Below, in pieces: positions 1-5,473 of a DNA stretch of 7,215 nt. The stretch covers positions 1 through 7,215 of the forward strand of contig ASHK01000801.1 in the NCBI GenBank assembly GCA_000695745.1, read 5' to 3'. Under the pieces are notes generated by a model. That model did not search any database. It was given only the letters and a program-made list of their open reading frames with translations, and was not told the origin of the DNA. The position numbers were made by a program, and so were the translations under genes. How positions within the stretch are numbered: the first letter of the stretch is position 1; the number at the start of each line of letters is the position of its first letter. This DNA comes from Vibrio madracius. Its GTDB lineage: Bacteria > Pseudomonadota > Gammaproteobacteria > Enterobacterales > Vibrionaceae.

Positions 1-141
1 TCGGCAAGTTATCCGCTCAACACCTGCACATTGGAAGGGATAAACAACAAAATAAAGTTAATCAAGCGAATGGGGTATGGATATCGAGATACAGACTACT
101 TCTTCTTGAAGATAAAAGCGTTTCCCGGAAGCCGACGATGA
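1..141 (+). CDS. Transposase, ISL3 family, C-terminal 46 residues (5' end outside window)
   Basis: The reading frame is open from base 1 to a TGA at 139-141. It gives a peptide containing LEGINNKIKLIKRMGYGYRD followed by a short FFLKIKAFPG-type tail. The pattern E-G-x-N-x-x-I-K-x-x-K-R-x-x-x-G-[YF]-R is typical of the C-terminal end of DDE transposases of the ISL3 group (IS204/IS1001/IS1096/IS1165). The Glu at residue 12 of the fragment (codon 34-36) would be the last acidic residue of the DDE triad. The frame starts outside the window, so whether the element is complete cannot be judged. The family call rests on motif memory, not a search; another DDE family is possible but less likely. The gene runs toward manA and its stop should lie close to the right end of the element. 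Confidence 0.72.
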   Translation, partial: SASYPLNTCTLEGINNKIKLIKRMGYGYRDTDYFFLKIKAFPGSRR

Positions 142-180
142 ACCTTTTTTATTTTCATCGGAATTTGTCTAGAAGCAACA
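1..180 (+). mobile_element. Right-hand end of an insertion sequence (probable ISL3 family); exact boundary uncertain
   Basis: The transposase frame stops at 141. ISL3-type elements usually end within tens of bases after the transposase stop, in an imperfect terminal inverted repeat. The stretch around 154-176, whose complement starts GCTTCTAGACAAATTCCG, is a plausible outer end by position and general look. The left end of the element is outside the window, so neither the terminal repeat nor a target duplication can be confirmed. The right boundary near 176-180 is therefore inference. Confidence 0.4.
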
Positions 181-481
181 AACCAAATTGTACCTTGGCT
201 GTGTCTTGGTTTTCGCGCGCTTCTCGTTGCACACTCAATGGTGAAGATGGTTATATTTGACATAAAGTCTATTAATTACAGTGGGTTAATTAATTTGTGT
301 CTTTCGCACAATACGACCTCACTATTGAATATCTTTTTTTCAATCGCTGACTTAAAAACTATACAGTTTTTCTCTAAAGTCTGCTAATTTGTGCTGACAA
401 AATGAGAGCGATCAAAATCTTGATACCACGATTGAGATACATTGCTGCTCAGAATAATTTAATAATCGCTTGGACTGAACA
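142..481. other. Gene-free region between the transposase and manA, rich in inverted repeats
   Basis: I see no convincing reading frame on either strand here. Visible structures are: CGATGAA/TTCATCG (136-142 with 154-160); a nested pair AGAAGC/GCTTCT (171-176 with 219-224) around AACCAA/TTGGTT (181-186 with 206-211); ATTAATT/AATTAAT (271-277 with 288-294); TTGTG/CACAA (295-299 with 307-311); and ATTGAA/TTCAAT (324-329 with 339-344). An isolated TTGACA at 257-262 has no good -10 box at the right distance. The manA promoter should lie in this region or in the end of the insertion sequence, but I cannot assign it with confidence. Confidence 0.6.
171..224. repeat. Nested inverted repeat, possible stem-loop
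   Basis: The outer arms AGAAGC (171-176) and GCTTCT (219-224) enclose the inner arms AACCAA (181-186) and TTGGTT (206-211), with unequal internal gaps of 4 and 7 nt. A competing pair GCAAC (175-179) and GTTGC (226-230) overlaps the outer left arm, so two alternative folds are possible. The left edge coincides with the suspected end of the insertion sequence. No T-run follows, so it does not look like a terminator. Confidence 0.35.
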
Positions 482-1672
482 ATGAAACATCAACATTTCT
501 TACCTATGCAGAACGTAATCCAAGATTATGCTTGGGGTAGCGTGACTTCTATTAATACTCTGTTTGGTATTGCCAACCCTGACAACAAACCACAAGCTGA
601 AATTTGGATGGGCGCACATCCTGGTGGCTGCTCTGAAGTGGTCACTGCCGATGAGACTTTACGTCTTGATCAATTTGTTGCGAATAATCAAACGGCGGTT
701 CTAAGCGAAGCCATCAGTAAAAAATTTGGTGAACTGCCTTATTTGTTTAAAGTGCTGGCTGCAGCGAGTGCTCTGTCTATTCAGGTTCATCCGAGTAAAG
801 CTCAAGCTGAAGAGGGTTTCGCCAAGGAAGAAGCTGCGGGTATCGCGCGTAACGCGGCAAACCGTAACTATAAAGATCCAAACCATAAACCAGAGTTGGT
901 CTACGCACTGACGCGTTACCAAGCAATGAATGGTTTCCGTGGTTATGAAGAGATCTTAACTAACTTCGAACAGCTTGATATCGAAGAGCTAACACCTCTT
1001 GTTGACGCGTATAAAATGTCACTAAACGCGCAAGGTCTAGAGGCGCTGTTTGTAAGCATGCTGCAGCTAGAAGGTCAGACAAAAGATGTGGCATTAGATA
1101 AGTTGCTCGCTTTTTCTAAGACCAAGCAAGGCGATGAGACGTTTGAGCTCATCTTATGGCTGAAAGATCTTTACCCTGGTGATATCGGCCTTTTCTCACC
1201 ATTATTCTTGAACGTCCTTACGCTTGAGCCGGGTGAAGCTATGTTCCTACATGCTTGTACTCCACACGCCTACTGCCGTGGTACTGGGCTTGAAATTATG
1301 GCGAGTTCAGACAATGTGCTTCGCGCAGGTCTAACACCAAAGCATATTGATGTTGAAGAGTTGGCCTCTTGCACTATTTTCGAACCTAAGCTGCGTGATG
1401 AGCTGTTAACTCAACCTGAATTGGATAACGGCGCAGAGCACTATCCGATCCCGGTAGACGATTTCAAATTTAGCGTTTACGTAAATCAGCAAGATCGATT
1501 TATTAATGTCACAACACCAGAAATTCTATTGCCATTAGATGAGCCAATTGTATTGACGCATCTAGACGGCGAAACCATGACGGTGGAGCGTGGCGATTCA
1601 GTGTTTATTCCAGCTTCAGCGGGCAACTACAGCGTGACTTGTGCTGGTAAATTCGCACGAGCTTATTGCTAG
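482..1672 (+). CDS. manA: Mannose-6-phosphate isomerase, class I (phosphomannose isomerase)
   Basis: Cytoplasmic zinc enzyme interconverting mannose-6-phosphate and fructose-6-phosphate. It links mannose catabolism and mannose-containing polysaccharide synthesis to glycolysis. At 396 residues it has the usual length of the bacterial enzyme. The opening YAWGS (16-20) and AEIWMGAHP (39-47) are typical. The expected zinc ligands are visible: Q101 and H103 in IQVHP, E138 in NHKPE, and H262 in PHAY. The class I signature EIMASSDNVLRAGLTPKHID (271-290) carries the catalytic Arg R281. The ATG at 482 is preceded only by a weak GGA at 472-474; the ATG at 506 (Met9) would give an N-terminus closer to the E. 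coli protein, so the start is uncertain by 8 codons. The gene is intact, stands alone with its own terminator, and shares fructose-6-phosphate with the scr genes downstream. Confidence 0.96.
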   Translation: MKHQHFLPMQNVIQDYAWGSVTSINTLFGIANPDNKPQAEIWMGAHPGGCSEVVTADETLRLDQFVANNQTAVLSEAISKKFGELPYLFKVLAAASALSIQVHPSKAQAEEGFAKEEAAGIARNAANRNYKDPNHKPELVYALTRYQAMNGFRGYEEILTNFEQLDIEELTPLVDAYKMSLNAQGLEALFVSMLQLEGQTKDVALDKLLAFSKTKQGDETFELILWLKDLYPGDIGLFSPLFLNVLTLEPGEAMFLHACTPHAYCRGTGLEIMASSDNVLRAGLTPKHIDVEELASCTIFEPKLRDELLTQPELDNGAEHYPIPVDDFKFSVYVNQQDRFINVTTPEILLPLDEPIVLTHLDGETMTVERGDSVFIPASAGNYSVTCAGKFARAYC

Positions 1673-1709
1673 CGGAATATTCTGCCAGTTGGCCAGTAAT
1701 CATTCTTAT

Positions 1710-1741
1710 AAAGGGAGATCGTGAAAGATCTCCCTTTTTTT
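1710..1741 (+). terminator. Rho-independent terminator of manA
   Basis: The stem GGGAGATC (1713-1720) pairs with GATCTCCC (1727-1734) around the loop GTGAAA. Three A-T pairs extend the base, and a run of seven T follows (1735-1741). It lies 38 nt after the manA stop. Confidence 0.93.
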
Positions 1742-1845
1742 GTGCATCTTGCCTATTACTTGTTCAGCATAGATTGCATTTTGGTGGTAGATAATTAGTA
1801 TGTAATGAAAGGATATGTAAAAAGTTAAGCAGTAGGTACTATAAA

Positions 1846-2357
1846 ATGGAATTTAGAGTAGCAGAATATGCTGATTACCAAAGAGTGGCAGAACTTCATG
1901 CGATTAGCTGGCAAAGAGCCTATAAAGGCATCATGCGTCAGTCTTATTTAGACGAATCGGTTCTTGAAGACAAATTACTGGTTTGGCAAACCCGACTATT
2001 AAACCCTCCTTTTAGCCAACATGTCATTATTGCTGAACATCAAGGCGAATTAGCCGGTTTTATCTGTTTGTTTGGTAATCATAACGTCGATTTTGGCACC
2101 ATCATTGATAATCTTCACGTCAGAGCGAGTGCACAAGGTAAAGGTGTGGCAAAGAAACTGATTGCATTGGCGATGGAATGGCTAGTAAGTACTATCCAGA
2201 TAATGGTGTTTTTCTGGAAGTCCTAGCAGACAATACGAACGCTATTAAGTTTTACGAATCCATCGGTGCGAAAAAAGCACTGAAGCAGCGCGGCGAATCG
2301 CCATGTGGACGTCATGTTGATGAGTATATCTATACATGGAAGAGCCAGAAGTTTTGA
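1846..2357 (+). CDS. GNAT-family N-acetyltransferase, reading frame broken by a one-base shift near 2185
   Basis: Acetyl-CoA-dependent N-acetyltransferase of unknown substrate. The frame from the ATG at 1846 covers residues 1-113 and includes the acetyl-CoA loop QGKGVA (97-102) in HVRASAQGKGVAKKLI. It then runs into a false tail ending at 2226. From about 2188 another frame continues the domain with YYPDNGVFLEV, then the motif B segment NTNAIKFYESIGAKK, and stops at TGA 2355-2357. Adding one G at 2185 (CTAGTAAG to CTAGGTAAG) joins the two parts into a 170-residue protein, the normal size for this family. Both halves look well conserved, so the break is either a sequence error or very recent. 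AGG at 1834-1836 serves as ribosome site. The gene is monocistronic between two terminators and nothing ties it to sucrose use. Confidence 0.85.
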
Positions 2358-2407
2358 TAGAGCAGTGTGTCGAGTCAGTTTAGTATTCTTTCCCAACAAC
2401 AGATTAC

Positions 2408-2445
2408 AAAAAACGCCTAACATCGAGTATGTTAGGCGTTTTTTT
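2408..2445. terminator. Bidirectional terminator between the GNAT gene and scrK
   Basis: The 11-bp stem ACGCCTAACAT (2413-2423) pairs with ATGTTAGGCGT (2429-2439) around the loop CGAGT. It is flanked by an A-run (2408-2413) and a T-run (2439-2445), so it can terminate transcription from both sides. It sits between two convergent genes, 51 nt after the restored acetyltransferase stop and 15 nt after the scrK stop. Confidence 0.95.
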
Positions 2446-2460
2446 GTTTCGTGTGAGGAA

Positions 2461-3381
2461 TTACTTAATGTACTCCAAGAGCGCACTCTCATTAGGTAAT
2501 GCAGTCATAGCGCCTTTTTGTGTGGTCGCCAATGCTCCACAACCATTAGCCCAACGCACTGCGTCGCGAATGGTTTCGTCATTTACCCAACTTTCTGTTT
2601 TCGATAAGCGTGTAAGCAGACCACCCACAAAGGCATCCCCGGCGCCCGTTGTATCAACAGGTTGCACAGGAGTGCCTGCGATCAGTTCTTGCTGTGCACC
2701 GCGAATGACCAGCGCACCTTTCGCTCCTTGCGTGATCAACACTAACGTATTGTTAAAAGGCGCCAGTGCTTCAATACCAGACTTTTAACGTTTTGGTATC
2801 GGTGAGGAACATCAGTTCATCGTCTGAAAATTTCACTACGTCGGCTAACATAATGGCTTCGCGACATACTGGTTTGATCAAGCTTTGATCGCCCCAGACT
2901 TCATCACGAAGATTAGGGTCGAAGCTAACAAACCCCCCAGCAGCCTTAATTTGCTTCATGGCTTCAATGGTTGAACTGCGACTCGGTTCGTTGGCAAGCG
3001 CGATAGAGCACACATGTAGCCACTCACCTTTATCGAAAGCCGGAATATCACTTTTCTGCATAAACTGGTCGGCACTAGGCTTAACCATAAAAGTAAAGCT
3101 GCGCTCCCCGCTGTCATCTAAGTCGACAATAACGGTAGATGTACGTTGTTCTTCATCAAGCAGCATATAGTCGGTATTGACGTTTTCGTCGCTCAAGGTT
3201 TGTTTCATAAAGCGACCTAGCGGTCTTGTCCGACGCGGCCAAAGAATCCGGTGTTGCCTCCGAGGCGTGCGATGGCCACTGCGACGTTTGCGGGTGCGCC
3301 TCCTGGGCATTTCAAATAGGTTGTTGCTGTATCTGGTATTAAGTCTACAACAGCGTCTCCGGTTACCCACACTTTGCTCAT
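2461..3381 (-). CDS. scrK: Fructokinase of the PfkB/ribokinase family, with two compensating one-base shifts
   Basis: Cytoplasmic ATP-dependent kinase turning the fructose released by sucrose-6-phosphate hydrolase into fructose-6-phosphate. It is read on the minus strand from ATG 3381-3379, with AGGA (complement of 3390-3393) 8 nt upstream. Residues 1-53 (MSKVWVTGDAVVDLIPDT start, PfkB signature GGAPANVAVAIARLGG at 27-42) are in one frame. After GQD a stop follows unless one C is added at the GG of 3222-3223, giving GQDPLGRF. The middle frame holds SFDPNLRDEVWGD and FSDDELMFLTDT. It ends at 2771 unless one A is dropped from the run at 2783-2786, which joins it to the last frame with DTTGAGDAF, catalytic Asp D249. 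Restored length is 306 residues, normal for ScrK. The two indels cancel in length. The gene is divergent from scrR, with a probable ScrR operator over its promoter. Confidence 0.9.
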
Positions 3382-3413
3382 TAGAAAAATCCTGTATTAA
3401 TTAAGTTGTTTTT

Positions 3414-3442
3414 AGTTTACTAAATCGATTTAGCAAAGAAAA
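3414..3442 (-). promoter_or_regulatory. Candidate scrK promoter
   Basis: Read on the minus strand, TTTTCT (complement of 3437-3442) and TAAACT (complement of 3414-3419) are separated by 17 nt and could be the -35 and -10 boxes. Matches to consensus are modest (3/6 and 4/6). The position, with a leader of about 26 nt before scrK, and the operator spanning the spacer fit a repressor-blocked promoter. This is inference from spacing. Confidence 0.35.
3416..3437. promoter_or_regulatory. Palindromic operator, probable ScrR binding site
   Basis: A 22-bp palindrome with a single mismatched pair contains the perfect 14-bp core CTAAATCGATTTAG (3420-3433). It has even symmetry around a central CG, as is typical of LacI-family operators, and lies 34 nt upstream of scrK and 109 nt upstream of scrR. 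From this place a repressor could block scrK and adjust its own gene. I found no second copy of this core elsewhere in the window. Assignment to ScrR follows from adjacency and family. Confidence 0.8.
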
Positions 3443-3477
3443 TGTGTTTTAATAATCCGCGAATGGATTGAAAATAG

Positions 3478-3499
3478 ATTTGTGATCTCAAACACGATC
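3478..3499. promoter_or_regulatory. Candidate CRP (cAMP receptor protein) site in the scrK-scrR gap
   Basis: TGTGA (3481-3485), then 6 nt, then ACACG (3492-3496). The left half matches the CRP consensus perfectly and the right half matches TCACA in 3 of 5 bases. Catabolite control would be expected for a PTS sugar locus. The site is about 81 nt upstream of the scrK start point implied by the candidate promoter, which roughly fits CRP phasing. Weak single-site evidence. Confidence 0.4.
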
Positions 3500-3546
3500 T
3501 TTTAGGCCAATAAGATCAAATTGACTGAGCGGATGAGTAGAAAGGA

Positions 3547-4554
3547 ATGAGCAAAAAACTAAAACTTGCAGATATCGCACAACTTGCTGGTGTGTCGAAA
3601 TCCACAGTGAGCTTTGTCTTGAATGGACATGCAGAAAAGCATCGAATCACGAAAGAGACTGTGGAGAGAGTATTGCATGTTGTGCAAGAGAATAACTATT
3701 CGCCCAGCGTTTATGCACGAGCGCTAAAATCGAAAAAGAGTTCTACGTTTGGACTTGTGATTCCCGATCTACTCAACCTTGGTTTTGCGTCTATTGCCAA
3801 AGAATTAGAGCGCCTTTGCTTAGTATCAGGCTATCAGTTATTGCTGGCTTCAACCGATGATGATCCAGAAACAGAAATGCGCGCAGTCGACAATCTGATC
3901 TCACGTCAAGTCGATGGCATTATGATTGCTTCTTGTCTCACCAGTGATGCTTTCTATCGCGGATTACCTGACGATCTTCCGCTTGTTTTCTTTGACCGTT
4001 CGTTCGAATCTTTAGATTTTAATATGGTGACCACTGACGCTTACGATGCAACGAGATTGTTATTAACGAAACATACGAAAAACGTGGCAGAGTGTGTTTT
4101 TATTGGTGGACAATTAGAACTTTCACCAAGTAAAGAACGCTATCAAGGTTATGTAGATGCGTTAGCTACAAACCAAATTCCGTTGAATCAGAACTTAGTG
4201 TTCAATGGTGATTATCAGCCTTCAAGTGGTTACGACATGATGGCTGCGTGTGTTGATGAACTTGGTCGATTGCCACACTGTTTATTTACGGCCTCTTATT
4301 CATTATTAGAAGGGGTACTGCGCTATCTTAATGAACACGACCTATTTGCCACCGCAATCAACGAACGAATGCGAATTGCGACGTTTGATAATTATGCCAT
4401 ATTAGATTGCTTGCCATTGCAGATAGACTCAATAGAGCAAAATTGCGTCGAATTAGCGTCAGAGATCTTTGACTGTTTACAAAAGACCTTGTCTAATTCT
4501 CAATATCAAAGCAAGATTAGCGTCAAAGCGTCCCTTCATCAGCGGAGTCACTAA
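3547..4554 (+). CDS. scrR: LacI-family transcriptional repressor of sucrose genes
   Basis: Cytoplasmic DNA-binding regulator, intact at 335 residues. The LacI helix-turn-helix spans LADIAQLAGVSKSTVSFVLN (7-26). A hinge-helix region with YARALKSKKS follows, near 56-65. The rest is the periplasmic-binding-protein-like effector domain, opening with FGLVIPDLLNLGFA and containing QVDGIMIA and VFFDRSFES, with the customary VKASLH close to the C-terminus. In known ScrR proteins the inducer is fructose or a fructose phosphate; here that is inferred from the neighbours scrK, scrA and scrB. The start is forced by a stop at 3538-3540 in the same frame. AAAGGA (3541-3546) abuts the ATG with no spacer, which is poor for a ribosome site. 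The divergent gap to scrK holds a matching operator palindrome. The GntR-type gene follows after 6 nt, so both regulators are likely on one transcript. Confidence 0.9.
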   Translation: MSKKLKLADIAQLAGVSKSTVSFVLNGHAEKHRITKETVERVLHVVQENNYSPSVYARALKSKKSSTFGLVIPDLLNLGFASIAKELERLCLVSGYQLLLASTDDDPETEMRAVDNLISRQVDGIMIASCLTSDAFYRGLPDDLPLVFFDRSFESLDFNMVTTDAYDATRLLLTKHTKNVAECVFIGGQLELSPSKERYQGYVDALATNQIPLNQNLVFNGDYQPSSGYDMMAACVDELGRLPHCLFTASYSLLEGVLRYLNEHDLFATAINERMRIATFDNYAILDCLPLQIDSIEQNCVELASEIFDCLQKTLSNSQYQSKISVKASLHQRSH

Positions 4555-4560
4555 CTGGAT

Positions 4561-5276
4561 ATGGAATCAAAATCTCTACAGCCTTTATATATTCAAGTGG
4601 CCGATACGCTAAAACAACGTATCGACGAAGGGCTATACCCGCAAGGCTCGAAATTGCCTTCCGAAAGCCAATTGGTAGAGAGTTTGGGTGTCAGCCGCGT
4701 TACAGTGAGAAAAGCACTAGGTCAACTTGCAGATATTGGCTATACCACTTCCGAAAAAGGTAAGGGAACCTTTGTCGCTCATCAAAAACTCAAACATGAC
4801 TTTTTGGGCATGGCTGGCTTTGCTCAAGAATTGCAAGGGGCTGGCCTTGAAGCTCATAATCAAGTGATTCATTTTGAAAAAATGAAGGCCGATAAATCAC
4901 TCGCTTCCAAGTTATCCATCGTGGAGGGCGATGACGTCTATCATTGTGGTCGGCTACGCGTGGTGAATCAACAGGTCGTGTCGTACGAAGATTTCTATAT
5001 ACCCTGGGCGTTATTACCGGATTTGGATGCGCAGTCTCTCTTTGGCTCTAAGTTTGCTTATCTTAAGCAACACGATATAGAGATGGTGAAAACACAACAA
5101 AAGATAAAGCCAGCGTTGCCAAGCCCATTCATTCAAGAGCAGTTATTAGTGGATGCATTGGAGCCAATTTTAATCAATGAATCCATCAATTTTCGAACGA
5201 ATCCCAGCCATACGAATACTCCATTGTCTATTACAAATCGAGTGTCTATGACTTTGAGATAACGGCACGATTATAA
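4561..5276 (+). CDS. GntR-family regulator, HutC subfamily with UTRA domain, C-terminus shifted by one base near 5190
   Basis: Predicted cytoplasmic transcription factor. Residues 8-75 form the GntR winged helix: PLYIQVADTLKQRI, then LPSESQLVESLGVSRVTVRK (32-51), then GKGTFVA. From about 80 a UTRA ligand domain begins with FLGMAGFAQEL and continues through YHCGRLRVV and SYEDFYIPWALLPDL. UTRA domains of this subfamily often sense sugar phosphates or amino sugars. The frame as written ends at 5262 with an unfamiliar tail. Adding one T to the run 5190-5193 gives instead the usual ending, with YEYSIVYYKSSVYDFEITAR, and a stop at 5274-5276: 238 residues, normal for the family. Only a weak GGAG (4544-4547) lies upstream, so translation may be coupled to scrR. 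Position between scrR and scrA suggests control of scrA; the ligand is unknown. I know no standard symbol for it. Confidence 0.85.
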
Positions 5277-5301
5277 TAGCTGCATCAATGAGTAATGAAA
5301 C

Positions 5302-5324
5302 CACCTTCAACAAGGTGTTTTTTT
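5302..5324 (+). terminator. Rho-independent terminator after the GntR-family gene
   Basis: The stem CACCTT (5302-5307) pairs with AAGGTG (5312-5317) around the loop CAAC, followed directly by seven T (5318-5324). It ends the scrR-gntR transcript 25 nt after the restored stop. scrA therefore needs a promoter of its own. Confidence 0.88.
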
Positions 5325-5346
5325 GTTTCTGAGCTAACTATTATTG

Positions 5347-5368
5347 AATGTGATGATAAGCACGTTTC
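5347..5368. promoter_or_regulatory. Candidate CRP site upstream of scrA
   Basis: TGTGA (5349-5353), then 6 nt, then GCACG (5360-5364): a perfect left half and a 3/5 right half. Its centre (5356.5) lies about 70 nt upstream of the start point implied by a -10 box at 5415-5420, a usual distance for CRP activation of class I promoters. The second half is weak, so this is a suggestion. Confidence 0.4.
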
Positions 5369-5390
5369 TAAAAGTCAAAAGCATAAATAG

Positions 5391-5441
5391 ATTCAACATG
5401 TATCAATCCTGTATTACATTAATACATGTTGAATACAGGTT
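5391..5441. promoter_or_regulatory. Four-half-site operator array in the scrA promoter region
   Basis: Two forward copies of TGTAT (5399-5403 and 5410-5414) face two reverse copies ATACA (5422-5426 and 5433-5437). In each pair the copies are exactly 11 bp apart, one helical turn. The outer-left and third sites extend to 13-bp inverted arms ATTCAACATGTAT (5391-5403) and ATACATGTTGAAT (5422-5434). The second and fourth share CCTGTATT (5408-5415) and AATACAGG (5432-5439). The inner pair also makes TGTATTA-CAT-TAATACA (5410-5426). The half-site resembles those of HutC-type GntR regulators, and such a gene lies just upstream, so it is the obvious candidate to bind. The array is unlike the scrK-scrR palindrome. 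Confidence 0.7.
5392..5420 (+). promoter_or_regulatory. Candidate scrA promoter
   Basis: TTCAAC (5392-5397) and TACATT (5415-5420) are separated by 17 nt, with 3/6 and 4/6 consensus matches. An alternative is an extended -10, TG at 5441-5442 followed by TATCTT at 5444-5449, which would leave a leader of only about 18 nt. Either would overlap or directly abut the half-site array. The preceding terminator makes some promoter here necessary, but I cannot decide between the two. Confidence 0.3.
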
Positions 5442-5473
5442 GTTATCTTGTGCTCTTGGGAGAGAACGAAAAA

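Noticed and set aside
136..160. CGATGAA/TTCATCG hairpin after the transposase as a terminator
   Set aside because: The T-run is in the loop, not after the stem, so it does not have terminator form on the plus strand.
257..262. TTGACA as the manA -35 box
   Set aside because: No acceptable -10 hexamer at 16-18 nt, and it lies more than 200 nt from the start codon.
701..922. Minus-strand and alternative plus-strand open frames inside manA
   Set aside because: They overlap the zinc-site region of a complete, well-conserved manA and show no start signal or recognisable family.
2429..2788. Plus-strand open frame across the scrK 3' end
   Set aside because: It runs antisense to the DTTGAGDAF motif of scrK and crosses the bidirectional terminator; the coding sense is clearly on the minus strand.
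5426..5473. Upstream ATG extending scrA by 16 residues
   Set aside because: The added residues do not resemble an EIIB start and would lie within the operator array; ATG 5474 has a GGAGA site and gives the usual N-terminus.
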